Part shown: positions 48,532 to 59,991 of the stretch, piece by piece
How the letters are laid out: the number at the start of each line of letters is the position of its first letter
How positions within the stretch are numbered: position 1 is the first letter of the stretch
Source of the DNA: Escallonia rubra
Lineage: Eukaryota; Streptophyta; Magnoliopsida; Escalloniales; Escalloniaceae
Reading direction: 5' to 3'
Assembly: GCA_033065855.1 (NCBI GenBank)
Contig: JAVXUO010000515.1
Coordinates: forward strand, 1-64,000
Length of the DNA: 64,000 nt
Made by a program: the position numbers and the translations under genes
The notes under the pieces: generated by a model
The model's database searches: none
The model's input: the letters and a program-made list of their open reading frames with translations, nothing else
Told to the model about the DNA's origin: nothing

Positions 48532-49804
48532 GAGACCCGACGGGTACGGGTCTGATCCGAGGTGATATTGATAAAAAGCCTACAAGTATATACGAGTCAC
48601 CCGTAGCGTAGCAGTGAGAAAATAAAATTAATAGTACAATTTTATTATAAAAAATTAAACATCACGTATATGTAAATAAATCTTAAATAACAGAAAAATA
48701 AGTTAGACATACGTGTCTAAAAAATAAGTTAGCAAAATATTATTATCGTAATAAACTTGGCCTATAAAAAAAATTTAACCATATTTTTTGATGAATTTTA
48801 ACTTGTGAAAATTAAACATATTTTTATAGGTACTTACTTACCAATAAATATTTTTATTTTGTGTCACTTGTTTTAAAAAAAAAATTAGAATGTCAGTTAT
48901 CATCGTTGTAGGTTGGTAGTTATGTACATGCCCAATGAGAAAAATTATTCAAATTACTAGCACATGCCCAATATATATTACTAAAATGTGTATTTTCTTC
49001 AAGTTAATCTAGATGTGGCAAATATAAATTCACCGGATACGGGTCTGATTTGAGCGAGTATCGATAAAACAGATATAGGGTAGTAATTATTCAAATTTTT
49101 ATGGGTATAATTTTGCACATCCAGATCCAACCTGACCATTATGGGTACACCGGCGGGTAACTTTTAATTTTTTGTTTATTTTTTTCTTCCATTATTTCAT
49201 CGCATTTTTTCTGTTTCTATTTTATTCTTATTCATTTCATCCAATTTTTTCAAGACATTCTACCTTTGTAGTTATCATTATATCCCAGTGTTTTGCTTTA
49301 CTCGTGATAGTTTAAAAAGTCATATTCAAACTTACCGAATATCCCAAACAAAAAGTAAGAAACTGTGCGAAAGAACAAATTAGGAAACTGTATCAATTTA
49401 TCTCAATAAGTTGAATATGATTTCTCAAAAAAAATGAAATTAGAGAAATCATAAATGAGAATTAAGATCGAAGAGGTTGAAGATTCGAAGATGCAATAAG
49501 ATATTTGGAGACAAAGATTAGAGGTGAGAAAGATTAGAGGTTAAAAAGAGAGATTGGACATGGAAGTTAGAGAGATGTTGATTTGGCGGCCGACAGAAAG
49601 AGATGAGACGAAAGCTTGAAATCCCTGAGTGCCTATGTATTACTCATTCGGGCGTCTAGCACCCAACCCAAATAGGGCACTAGCCACGGGTCGATCTAGG
49701 TACGTGTTTATTTTTCACGATCATCAATTTTGACCACCCATGCCCGTTTCTAGAAACGGGTTAGGTTGACTCGTCGGTGCGGGTCACTTTTTGCCATATC
49801 TTGG
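48532..49804. mobile_element. Candidate insertion splitting a duplicated block
   Basis: The bases before it (...TTTTTCCAGGTTA) and after it (...GGGGTTATAAATTAAAG) form a continuous match to the uninterrupted junction at 52265-52290, so 48532-49804 looks inserted. Its ends carry GAGACCCGACGGGTACGGGT and, at the right, GACTCGTCGGTGCGGGTCAC, roughly inverted. Another ACGGGTCTGATTTGAG copy is at about 49035. Superfamily not assigned; no coding content. Confidence 0.4.
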
Positions 49805-49891
49805 GGTTATAAATTAAAGTTGAACAAAAAGCACCCCCTCACTCTTTGATGAAATTAACTACCAAGAAATGATATTGTATGACCATGTCGT

Positions 49892-51135
49892 ACCCTTTTT
49901 TTTTTTTGTAAAGTTGGACTTCGCAAATATAATGCAATTACACGATTTTAAGGGAGGGTGTCAAAGAAATAAGGAAATATCTTCTATAATGAAGGCACCA
50001 TGTTTAGTCGGTTTGTCACTATAGGCATTGATTTTACGGTTAATACGAGTGATCTGAAGAGTGTCAAACTTGCTCATCAAGCACATGCAATCATCAGCGA
50101 ATGTGCTAAACAATGAGTAAGAGGTAAAAGTATTACAAATCAATTTGACAATAAAAGTGACATCCATTTCCACCGTAAGACGGGTAATTCCCTGATTTCA
50201 CGCAAGCTTAAGGGCATCATGTACGGTCCAGAACTCAGCACACATGTTGGTTGCAATACCCAGTTTCTTAGATAATCCAGTAAGCCATTTACCCGTGAAG
50301 CCCCTAATCAGCCCACCAGAGGATTTCCTCAGGTTCCCTAGGGCAGTACAATTCGTATTGAGTTTAAACCAACCTGGGATTGAGGGACCAACCACCTAAA
50401 ATTGCACAACTAGTGGGGAGTACTGATCTAGAAAAGGGCATAAAAAGGAAAACACTGTAGCAAGTATGACATCCTGTTTCGTGACCCACGGTTCAAAAGT
50501 TTGGATGATGTCAATGGTCCTTCCAAATCGTCCAAAAAATGAAAAAGAAAGAGAAATTCCAAAAGTGCTAGATACTATTAATGTTGGACAGCCACTAATC
50601 GAAAGTAGGGAGGTGAAAGAAGGTGTCCAAACTAAAAGGTATTTCAAAATGGTTGCCAAATGGCAGCCATTTGGGGGAATTTCAAATTGCATATATAATC
50701 GATTCAGGACCAAATAAATATCAAGAACACGTGTTACCATCGGTAATAGTGTGGCTAAATCGACAAATATTTATCCTAAGTCCGTCATGGATACTTAGCC
50801 AAATGAAATATTGCATGCCCTAAGAAGGGGGTGGTAAAGACATTCCAAAGTAGGCCCCAATGAGTATCTCGAGACTCGTTTAAATTCTTAAAGAGTGCAA
50901 CATAGTAAGTCAATTTGGATGAGAATTTGCAATAAGAGGATAGACCCAATATGATCTGATTCATGAATGGGTCAAAAAGTTGGACATGAATTGTCCGGAT
51001 GGTGTTTGTGATTTCAGAAGAGATGCAGAAGGTTCCAAACATGGGTGTCCAAATGAACATTAGCCACAATTATGCCATCTTTGTTAGCCTGCAATGGGCC
51101 AGTAACAATGAGGGCTTGTATGGGGACATTGAAGT
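49892..51135 (-). pseudogene. LINE remnant: RNase H domain and 3' tail, copy 1
   Basis: On the minus strand, frame 50395-50198 reads GWFKLNTNCTALGNLRKSSG then GLIRGFTGKWLTGLSKKLGI and AEFWTVHDALKLA. This is the start of the RNase H domain at the end of plant L1-type LINEs (usual form GWFKLNTDGA...). It continues after a break into 50173-49961 with DVTFIVKLI and DDCMCLMS. The nucleophile-type Asp after LNT is Asn here, so catalysis would be lost. A T-run at about 49896-49909 is the A-tail on the minus strand. The upstream part to about 51135 is degraded LINE sequence. Confidence 0.6.
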
Positions 51136-51208
51136 CGAAATGATGAGGCCCCAAATATGTTGTCTAAGTATCATCTTCCAAATTCACAGTGTAATATTTG
51201 TTTGATAC

Positions 51209-52246
51209 TAGGAATGGCAATGGGGTGACAAGATCAGTACCCCCCCCCCCGGGAGCACAAATCTATAACTCCGCCTCGCCCCCACCATCGGGTCAAAGGA
51301 TAGGAATATATTCACTGATCTGATGGACTATAACAAAACCCATCCCCACTTGCCCAATCTGGCTCGACCGGTTGTAACCAACGAACAATGACCCCCTATC
51401 TGCAGTTCTACACCTAGAAATCCAGATTTACACTCCCCATCACTAGCACAACACATACATCTGCATGGATACACACGCACACACAAGGTGCTAAAAATGG
51501 GGCAAGTAAGAGTTCATACACAGAGAAGTTAATGAGATGCCATTCAAAAGAATCTGATCCGATATCTACATCTCGTCAAATGAAGATGAGGACTATGATA
51601 ATGAATCTGACATTTTGGCATATGAGAACCAATATATTCCAATCTCGAAGGAGGATAATGTGAGTATTCAGAAGCCATAAAGCAACCAACATGCCACTAT
51701 CGTCGCTATAATCGGTGGTGGGGGCAGAGGAGCTTCAGCGAAGCAGTCGTTCATTCAAGGATAGCTGGGACATGGTGAGGTAAGCTTCACTGATAGACGA
51801 GTCATTCTGTGAAGTGGTTGGTCTATTGAGGTGGTGACGTTATGGCGGTGCAGAGAGGATATACGTGGAGATGGTGACATTGCGACGAGGCAAAGAGAAA
51901 GTGTAAGGAGCGGAATTCGGCCAAAGATAAATGATAAAAGAGTAGAAGAAAATGTGTGCTTAGGGTTTTTTCTTTACTATCAATATTGTTTAGATTGACG
52001 GCTGAGATTACACATATTTAGGGTTAGGACAAAACACTAAACACAACATATATACATAGCGGGTACGGGTCACAGGGCGGGTTGGCTGCTGGGGGGTTAA
52101 ACAGAATACCAAACCTTATTGGTACCCGTTGTGGGTTCATAAATATAAGTACATACCTACCGCATAAACCGGTCAAAATAACCTGCTCCTATTGATTTGG
52201 GGCGGGTTGGATATTTGTCGGGCACGGTCCAAATTGTCATCCCTAT
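51209..52246. mobile_element. Non-autonomous hAT element (1038 bp)
   Basis: The ends TAGGAATGGCAATGGGG and, inverted, TAGGGATGACAATTTGG are typical hAT termini. The flanks TTTGATAC (51201-51208) and TTTGATTT (52247-52254) match at 6 of 8. Subterminal GGGCGGGTTGG and GGGTACGGGTC motifs occur. No transposase found. A C-run is at about 51240-51250. Confidence 0.65.
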
Positions 52247-52271
52247 TTGATTTAGCATCGTGCTCGTGTAA

Positions 52272-52928
52272 CTTTTCTAAGTTATAAAGTAAAAGTTGAA
52301 CAAAAACCACCACCTCACTGTTTGATGAAACCACCATTTCGTGATTCTTTTTTGTTCATAAGAATGGACTTCATAAATTAAATTTGAATTACATTATTCA
52401 AATGGAAGATGTGAAAGAAACTTGAAAAATCCGTCTATAGGGAAGATACCCATTTTAGTCAGGTTATCCTTCCAAACATTCATTTCACAGTGAATTTAAG
52501 TAGTCTGATGAGTCTGATATTGCTTTTCAATCACCTGCAATTATGAATGAATGTACTAGAATTTGAGCGAGAGGTACAACTATTGTTTAATCAATGTAAC
52601 AACAAAAGCTACATCGAAGATGGGTAATCCCGGATCCCGAACAAGCTTAAGACCGTTATCATAGGCCCCAGAACTCAGCGCGCGCGCGCACATGCACACT
52701 CTATAGCAATACCCAGTTTCTTAAAATATCTAGCAAGCCATTTACATGTGAAGTCCTTAGTAAGCCCACCTGCACACGTTTAGCACGGGTTCTCCATGGC
52801 AAACTATTAATATTGAGGTTGAACCAACTTAGGGTTCAATCCCTTGAAATTGTACAATTGGTTGGGAGTGACTTGGAAAAGGCATAAACATGAAAACTTT
52901 GTAGCAAAGGTGACACCATGCTTCGCGA
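52272..52928 (-). pseudogene. LINE remnant copy 2, first part
   Basis: Starts TTATAAAGTAAAAGTTGAAC and follows copy 1 (from 49805) through matching landmarks: CCTCACTGTTTGATGAAA, AATGGACTTC, ATACCCAGTTTCTTA and CCAACTTAGGG. The RNase H frame is more decayed than in copy 1. The match breaks at TTCGCGACC and resumes at 55570, so an insertion separates the two parts. CG-dinucleotide expansion (GCGCGCGCGC) is at about 52678. Confidence 0.5.
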
Positions 52929-55569
52929 CCGATAAAAAGCCTAATTTTTTTTAATGTTACTTATTTAAATACTAATAAGAATGGTATTATGACTTTGAAT
53001 TAAATGATGGGATCCAGAGAATTGTTTGGAAGTACTTTTAGAGACAGATTTAACATTTGATATTATTTAGTCGCTAATATAATTAGATTAGACTTTAAAC
53101 ACATACTCCCTCCGTCCCTAAAAGAGTGATCCATTTGACATTGCACGTATATTAAGAATTTATGTTATATATTGTGTGTCCTTTCCATTTTACCCTTTAG
53201 AGAGAAGGGGGAAGAGAGTGGGCAATGAGAGAGAAAATTGGTTGGTAGAGTGAGACAGAAATAGAATAAAAAAGTGTAAAGTGGTGGGTCAGGAAAGAGA
53301 AAATGAGTTGGTAGAGAATTAAATGTGGTGAGAGAAATAGAATAAAAAAAGTATAAAAAGGGTAAATATGTAAAAATACATATACAATCTTTCCTAATTT
53401 GGAAGTGATCAGTTTTTGTGGGACGTCCCAAAAAGGAAATATGATCAGTTTTTTTAGGGACGGAGGGAGTATTTTTTACTTGGATTGGGATTTTAAGTTG
53501 TATTAGAATTACATTTGCAAGTATATAAGAATGAGGAAGATGTGAAAGTCTTGAAATACTACATGAGAGACAAAGGAAAAGAAAAGGAGAAAAAGACTTT
53601 TGGGTTTCAAGGATAAGGTTATGATCGATCTACATAAATTTGCTACTTTTTTAGGCAAATGTTTTCTCACGTATTTATCCCGTCTGAAATCTAAGTATCG
53701 ATCTTTTCTTCAATTTATTTATTGTTTCGAATGGATTCATTGGTGCTCTAGAACCTCAATTGCATGCTTGATCATTATGCTAAATTAATTATTGACTTTG
53801 ATTCGCGATCAGTTATTTCTAATTTTGCGGTAATTTCAAGAGTCCGTATCTTCTTCGTTCTTTGTCCAATTTCTGTGTTCTTGCATTTTTCGAAAATCCT
53901 AAAGAATCTACTACAATTTTATATTTTGAGTTTTCTCAGAATCTAACTGATTAATATTCAAAATCAGACCTGGACATTTTAATGCTTATATTTCTGCAGA
54001 TTCAAGTCAGCTTAACTTTGATTTACTCTATCTTATTTGTTTCTCTTTGGTTTTTAATGATTTTTGACATTCTTAAATCCTTGAAATGTCTTCTTCTACT
54101 TTGTACTTTAAAGTTTTATCACAATTCTTTTGGTTCTTGGTCAAAATTGAGTTTGAAAATTATTAGTTAGTGCAGACTTTTTTGTTTTTGACACCGTCAA
54201 TCAACCCACTTTGGTTTGCTTTATCTCCTTTATTTCTCATTGGTTTTTGACTATTCTAAACATACTGAAATCCTAAAGAGTCCTTATTAACTTTTTAGTT
54301 TTAATTTTTATCATAACCCTTCTATTTCTTGATCCGAATTGAGTTTGAAAGTTATTGGTCAGTGCAAAAGTTTCTTTTTTGACACTGCAAAACAGTCCGC
54401 TTTGACTTGCTCTTGGTTTATTGGTGTCTTGTCAGTTTTTTATGGTCTTAGACATTATGAAAATGAGTCATCTTTAACTTTTATGTTTTGAGTTTTCTTA
54501 GAATATATACATCTCTTTATTAAAGTTGCCTTTGAATTAAACTATTCTATGTAAAATCATGTGAACCGAAATGAGTTTGTCCACTTCAATTTCTTCATGC
54601 TTATTAGACTTATTGGATATTTGTTTCTATATACTGGTGAGCCATGTGATGGTGTACGTGACTTATCTATTTCTGACTTATCCACGTAGATTAAAACGTG
54701 GGTTAGCTCCGCCGAATGAGCTAAAGATTATGATCTTGAATTCTAAACCTTGTCTCGCGTGTCAGTGATGACACATATGACACATTTCTGAATGGATCCC
54801 TGGTTTCTGTCTTTGTACTAATTAGATTTGGATTTGATATCTGGTCTATCTAAAGACATTTTTGAACTTATCTGAAGTATTATTGAATTTACTAGAGTCT
54901 TTTTGAAATAAAGAATATTGTTAATTGAACTAGTGGAATCGTTTTGAACTTAATTTTGTATTGTTTTGAACACATTGAGACCTTTTGAACCACTGCAAAT
55001 GTAGTTATTATGGGAGTTCATTACTTTGACATTGTATTATCAGCTGGTGCAAGCTATTTGGTCTTATTACTAGTCTGATTTTTTAATCGAAGGTTAGTGC
55101 ATTGGTTTTGGTATTCGCCATGCAGTTTGATATCATATTTTATCAACTCCAAGTATTGTTATTGATATAACATGATTTGTACTCTGTTGATTGGTGTGTG
55201 TGATTATCTTTACTAGGTTTTGTGCTCACCCCCTACTTTCAGGTTATCGGCCAGTGTTCGGAGTTGAGCAAATGATTATAAGGCATGTAAGAAGCTTTTT
55301 AGTGAAGGATTTTTCTTTTGTATCTATATTGTAGGAGACAACTAATTGCAAAGGATCTATTGTTATATTTTGGTTTAGATTTTGTTTTGGATCTCCGTGT
55401 AGACTTAAGGACAATGTAACTATTATAAGTCGGTGTTGCATTTATCTATTTTTTTAGAGATTTTCTTTAGATGCTCCAAATACCCAAATATGAGGCATTC
55501 AGACATTTTGAGGGTTTTTCTAACTTTTGTTTATTTGTAATTAACTTTCCAAAAAATCGGGGCGTTGCA
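52929..55569 (+). mobile_element. Probable solo LTR of a Ty3/gypsy element
   Basis: It interrupts the LINE remnant copy 2. The right end reads ATCGGGGCGTTGCA, the usual 3' end of many plant Ty3/gypsy (chromovirus-type) LTRs. GTGCTCACCCCCTACTTTCAG near 55223 is also a familiar LTR segment. The expected TGTAAC..CCCCGA start is missing; the left edge begins CGATAAAAAGCC. No gag or pol was found. About 2.6 kb including a nested MITE. Confidence 0.45.
53106..53469. mobile_element. Stowaway-type MITE (Tc1/mariner)
   Basis: The ends CTCCCTCCGTCCCTAAAA and the inverse TTTTTTTAGGGACGGAGGGAG flank 364 bp and are bordered by TA on both sides (53104-53105 and 53470-53471). These are the standard Stowaway terminus and target duplication. 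It is nested in the LTR. Confidence 0.85.
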
Positions 55570-55814
55570 ACAGAAGGTTAGAAAGTTTGGACGTTGTTAA
55601 TGGTCCTTCCAAAAATTTCAACAAATGAAGGCAAAAGAAAGGTTCCAAGGGTATTAGGGGTCCAAATGGGTAAGTATTGCTGGTGTTAGACAGCCACTAA
55701 TCCAAGGTGGGCAGGGGAAAAATGTGTCCAAAGTAAATGGTATGTCAATGGTTTGCCAAATCGCAACCATTTTAAGGCAATACCTAATGGCCTGTTTAGC
55801 AGTTCGGGACTAAA
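55570..55814 (-). pseudogene. LINE remnant copy 2, second part
   Basis: Resumes the match to copy 1 (about 50495-50715): TGGTCCTTCCAAA, GACAGCCACTAATC, AGGTGTCCAAA and TTTGCCAAAT landmarks in the same order. It stops at GGGACTAAA, where TGTAATACCCCC begins. Confidence 0.5.
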
Positions 55815-56094
55815 TGTAATACCCCCAACCCCGATATATTTTTAACGGGTTAAATTAAAAAATTTAGCAGCGATATTTTCTTCCTTAATATCGATGCATT
55901 TATTAGTAACTTTCAGTGACGATTAATGAAGTGTGGTTATGTAACAAACCCGTTAATGTTTCTAGTACATTAACTTATCGAAAATAGTTGTTTTGGGCTT
56001 TTTCGTAATAATAGAAACTTTTGGGTGAACTTTGGAAAACTACCGAAAGTTTAGGGGATTTTTGTAATTTCCCAACCTAGGGTTTATATATATG
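55815..56094 (+). mobile_element. Truncated Ty3/gypsy-type LTR start
   Basis: TGTAATACCCCCAACCCCGA at 55815 is a typical gypsy LTR 5' start. AT-rich sequence follows to the TG/TA microsatellite. No 3' end or internal region is seen. Confidence 0.4.
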
Positions 56095-56100
56095 TGTGTG

Positions 56101-56173
<73 letters not shown>
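56095..56173. repeat. (TG)n(TA)n microsatellite
   Basis: About seven TG units, then about 32 TA units, bordering the FAR1-like gene region. Confidence 0.95.
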
Positions 56174-56175
<2 letters not shown>

Positions 56176-56277
56176 GAGCTGATCCGTTGAGAGCGTGGGC
56201 AAAATAGGAGAAGTTGCAAACGTGATCTGACCATCCATCCCGTATGATGGACGGTCCAGATCACGCCTTTTTCGGTC

Positions 56278-56600
56278 GTCCGCCATACAGTATGGCGGAC
56301 GGGTTTTTTTACCTTCTTGCCCTCCGCCACTGTCTGCTACACTGTATGGCGGAGGACATTATAGTCATGATGGGAGACAGCAAAAAGACGTCCGCGATAC
56401 TGTGTAGCGGACGTCTCCCAGTCTCCCAGGCTGACCCCTGCCTGACACGAGACAGCAAAAAAGGTATCCGCTATACAGTGTAACGGACCTCGCCGGACCT
56501 GACAGCTGTCAGGTCCTGTCAGGACCTGACTTTCAGGGACTTTATTTCTGCACGTGTCAGAGTGTCGGGAATAATTTCCGCTATACAGTATCGCGGACAG
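56278..56600. repeat. Cluster of related palindromes upstream of the FAR1-like gene
   Basis: Five versions of TCCGCNATACAGTRTNGCGGA are centred near 56289, 56338, 56401, 56476 and 56588. The first has perfect 11-bp arms (GTCCGCCATAC) around one A. The second has an extended loop. The third has GACGTCCGC arms. A separate perfect 22-bp palindrome built on GGACCTGACAG lies at 56495-56516 and overlaps AGGTCCTG-T-CAGGACCT at 56511-56527. Copies 3 and 4 share the lead-in GACAGCAAAAA. They could be transposase or regulatory binding sites, or hairpins; which is unknown. Confidence 0.85.
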
Positions 56601-57067
56601 GCTTTTCCCGTATACCCCAAAGTTCCTGATTCTCAGCTCTTTCCGCAAGATTTTCTTCTCCTTCGGATTCACTTGCTTCCATTTTCGGCTCCCCTCAAGC
56701 TTCGAGTAAAACTTGCTTCAATCTTCTTCACTCAAGCAAGGTAAGTTTCTGATCTCAAATATTTTCTGGGTGGATTGACTGATAAAGTATATATGTTTTT
56801 TTGGGCAAAAAAATATAGATTTTTGATGATGTTCTAGAAATTAATTTGTTAACTTTAAAGAAGTTTATTGTAGTTAATTTTAATTCGGCACATCTATCCT
56901 ATTGCCTTTCGAATTTTTTTAGATACGTTTGTTGTATTTTGGCATGATTATGTATATGGTATATTTGTCATCTTAAATTTGTCTATTCGTCAAGATAATT
57001 TTAAGGTAATATTTTCAGTTGAAAATGTCATTTGATTGTTAAGCGTAGTCTATATTTCTACATATAG
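56600..57067 (+). promoter_or_regulatory. Leader and 5'UTR intron of the FAR1-like gene
   Basis: A pyrimidine-rich leader (about 56630-56740) ends CAAGCAAG, followed by donor GTAAGTTT at 56741. Acceptor CATATAG ends at 57067, 14 bases before the ATG. The intron is 327 bp and T-rich. Inferred from splice consensus only. Confidence 0.55.
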
Positions 57068-57081
57068 GGAACTGTTTCACA

Positions 57082-58067
57082 ATGTCTGATTTCGTGTCGA
57101 GCTCCAACACCCCTGTAGATGCTGTTGATCCGTATTTAGGACGAACCTTTCAAACATTGGAGGAAGCTGGAGAATGTTTCCGAGCATATTCATTGAGGGT
57201 TGGATTTGGCATTAGAATAAAGACTTCAAGAACGAGCAACATAACGAGAAAGATATGCTCTCGCTTATACGAGTGCCATAAGGGCAGAAACCCAGTGCAA
57301 AATGACACACGCGTAGGCAACGATGACAGTGATGACGGAATAGGATATTCGTGCAGAAGACGTGACTTCTTTGCGCGAACGAATTGCCAGGTCAAGATGT
57401 TCGTAAGCTATAAAGCCAAGCAAGATCATTGGCTTATTATCAGTCTGGAACTGGCACACAATCACCCGTTAGTAACCCCTTCTAAGGTGAGTCAGATGCA
57501 TCAACACAAGAAGATGGGAAAGGTCGCGAGGAGCCTCATTCACACAATGAGCGATACGCGGCTAGGACCTACCGACATGATTAATGTTCTTGCTGAACAG
57601 GCCGGGGGAATTCAAAATTTAAACTTTAACACGACAGACGTTCGCAACGCGGTCCGAACCCATAGACGAGCCGCGTATGACCTCAATGATGCTCAAGCCA
57701 CAATGAGCGTATTGAAGCAGATGCAGATGGAGGACCCGCAGTTTACCTTCGATTATAAACTTGACGACGAGCATCGAGTTAGCACAATTTTTTGGGTCGA
57801 CGGTCGTTCAAGGCTTGCTTATAAGCATTTTGGGGATGTCGTGACTTTCGACACCACATACCGTACCAACAAGTACTCGATGCCGTTTGCCCCTTTCACG
57901 GGGGTCAATCATCATTATCACTCCATCCTGTTCGGGTTCGCCTTATTAAGGGACGAGAGCGAGAGTTCTTTTGAATGGTTGTTTAGTGTGTGGCTGGAAG
58001 CCATGAACTTCAAAGCACCCAACGTTATCATCACCGATCAAGATTTGGCAATGAAGAAGGCTATTGC
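57082..58067 (+). pseudogene. FAR1/FHY3-like (MULE transposase-type) protein, 5' part, interrupted
   Basis: These 328 codons plus two bases run up to a copia insertion. Residues about 24-130 form a FAR1 DNA-binding domain (FQTLEEAGECFRAYSLRVGF; zinc ligands in RLYECHKG, TNCQVKM and LAHNHPL). Residues about 250-328 open the MULE transposase domain, with the first catalytic Asp in VVTFDTTYRTN and the second in IITDQD. FAR1/FHY3 proteins are transcription factors domesticated from Mutator-like transposases; this may be either a host FRS-type gene or an element transposase. The start is the first ATG after the leader acceptor. The frame runs on into the LTR and stops at 58092, giving an artefactual 336-residue product. 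Confidence 0.8.
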
Positions 58068-58342
58068 TGAAGAAAATGAAAATGATGTTTGAAATTTGTC
58101 TCAAAATTACATCTAAAGTCTTCACTATCTCTTGTATATATACACACGAATTCTAGAGTTCTAAAGCTACAAGGCAGCTACATAATTTGAATCATAAACT
58201 GCATATCTGATCTTATCCTATTTTCTTGGAGAGATCTGATCTTATCCTATTTTCTTCTGAATCAATCTGATTTGGATCAGTTTGATTTGAATCTGAATCA
58301 ATCTGATTTGGATCAGTTTGATTTGAATTTAAATCTTCATTA
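58068..58342 (-). repeat. 3' LTR of the copia element
   Basis: Read on the minus strand it starts TAATGAAGATTT and ends CATTTTCTTCA. It differs from the other LTR by G/T at one site in the GGATCAGTTTG / GGATCATTTTG segment. Internal GATTTGGATCA-type short repeats (about 58255-58325) and a TATATATA box (about 58134) are present. Confidence 0.95.
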
Positions 58343-59967
58343 CTCCCCCTCAAACTTGGCTGCTGCATGTACGAACAAAGGCCAAGTTTGGTGCGCAAGC
58401 GTTGAAAAGCATCCCGAGACAAAGGCTTGGTGAAAATATCAGCAAGTTGCTGATTGGAAGAGACGAATCGAGTGACAAGGGATCCAAGGGCTACCTTCTC
58501 ACGTACAAAGTGATAGTCCACCTCAATATGTTTAGTTCGTGCGTGAAAAACCGGATTAATAGACATGTAAAGAGCAGCAAGGTTATCACAAAATAAAGTT
58601 GCTGGATGATGTTGAACTATGCCAATGTCACGAAGAAGGAAGGAGAGCCATGTTAGTTCAGCGGTTGTAGAAGCCATGGCACGGTACTCAGCTTCAGCAC
58701 TTGAGCGAGCAACAGTTGATTGTTTCTTTGCACTCCAAGAGATACAATTTGAACCAAGAAACGTGCAAAAGCCAGTGGTTGATCGCCTTGAAGAGGGACA
58801 ACCGGCCCAGTCTGCATCATAAAAGGCATAGAGGTCAAGACTACTAGCAGATCGAATTTGAAGACCAAGTTGAGTAGTGCCTTTGACATATCGCAATATA
58901 CGTTTCATTAACTGAAAAGCTGCTTGAGTTGGACGATGCATGTGTTGACAGACGACGTTTATTGCATACGAAAGATCAGGCCGAGTCATAGTAAGATATT
59001 GAAGGCCGCCAACAATGCTCCGAAACAAAGTTGGGTCATGGAAGAGAGAATCTTTATTTTTTAAGGAGAACGACTTGGGAGCCATGGGATTAGCTATTGG
59101 TTTGCTGTCAACCATCATAGCACGCTGCAAAAGATCACCAGCATACTTGGATTGATGAAGAAAGAGGCCATCAGGAGTGCAATTAACTTGAATACCTAAA
59201 AAGAAATGAAGGGGACCCAAGTCCTTCATAGAGAACATCCGTCCAAGATCTGCTGTAAATTCATCCAAAAGAGCATTGTTATTTCCAGTCAATATCATAT
59301 CGTCAACATATAATAAGAGAATCATGATTTGATTTTCGTGACGATAAACAAAGAGGGATGAGTCTGCAACACTGCAAAAGAAGCCATATGAGATCAAAAA
59401 CAAGCTAAATCGGTCGAACCATGCCCGTGGAGCCTGTTTGAGACCGTAAAGAGCCTTTTTAAGATGGCAAACATGGTCAGGTCGATGCTTGTCAATAAAA
59501 CCCGGTGGCTGCTCCATGAACACTTCTTCATATAGAAGACCATGTAAAAATGCATTTCTGACGTCAAGTTGACGAATAGACCAGAGACGCACTGTTGCAT
59601 AAGTAAGAATAACTCTAATAGTCCCAGGCTTAATGACAGGACTAAAAGTTTCAGAAAAATATATGCCTTCTTGTTGATGATAGCCCTTTGCCACAAGACG
59701 AGCTTTCAATCTATCAAGAGATCCATCAGCTTTAAGCTTTGTCTTGAATATCCAACGACAACCCACAACGTTAAAGGAAGAACGGCGAGGCACCAAATCC
59801 CATGTGTCATTAGCTGTAAGAGCCTGCATTTCTTCAACCATAGCTTGTTTCCACCCTGGATGTTTAAGGGCAGATTTCACTGTCTTGGGTTCTTGGAGAA
59901 TGGTTGAAAGAATGAGAGCATACTTGGGATTGGCTTTGACAATACCAGCTTTACTTCTAGTTATCAT
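58213..59967 (-). CDS. Copia reverse transcriptase and RNase H region
   Basis: 584 residues from the first ATG (MITRSKAG, a common copia junction motif) after the stop that ends the upstream frame. The RT core has QLDVRNAFLHG (Asp about 135) and the YVDD active site (about 220-223). RNase H has YDADWAGC...STTGF near residue 410 and SAEAEYRAM further on. The frame ends with a DLNSNQTDPNQIDSDSNQ repeat read from the LTR. It is in the same frame as the gag-integrase frame, separated by one TAA and eight codons, so normally it would be part of one polyprotein. Confidence 0.9.
   Translation of the reverse strand: MITRSKAGIVKANPKYALILSTILQEPKTVKSALKHPGWKQAMVEEMQALTANDTWDLVPRRSSFNVVGCRWIFKTKLKADGSLDRLKARLVAKGYHQQEGIYFSETFSPVIKPGTIRVILTYATVRLWSIRQLDVRNAFLHGLLYEEVFMEQPPGFIDKHRPDHVCHLKKALYGLKQAPRAWFDRFSLFLISYGFFCSVADSSLFVYRHENQIMILLLYVDDMILTGNNNALLDEFTADLGRMFSMKDLGPLHFFLGIQVNCTPDGLFLHQSKYAGDLLQRAMMVDSKPIANPMAPKSFSLKNKDSLFHDPTLFRSIVGGLQYLTMTRPDLSYAINVVCQHMHRPTQAAFQLMKRILRYVKGTTQLGLQIRSASSLDLYAFYDADWAGCPSSRRSTTGFCTFLGSNCISWSAKKQSTVARSSAEAEYRAMASTTAELTWLSFLLRDIGIVQHHPATLFCDNLAALYMSINPVFHARTKHIEVDYHFVREKVALGSLVTRFVSSNQQLADIFTKPLSRDAFQRLRTKLGLCSYMQQPSLRGSNEDLNSNQTDPNQIDSDSNQTDPNQIDSEENRIRSDLSKKIG
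58343..58355 (-). other. Polypurine tract
   Basis: On the minus strand TTGAGGGGGAG lies directly before the 3' LTR. It is the plus-strand primer site for reverse transcription. Confidence 0.85.
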
Positions 59968-59991
59968 GGGGTGCGAAAGAGCACATGAAGA

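Noticed and set aside
58068-58092. C-terminal ENENDV extension of the FAR1-like ORF
   Set aside because: These codons are read from the copia LTR and are not part of the original gene.
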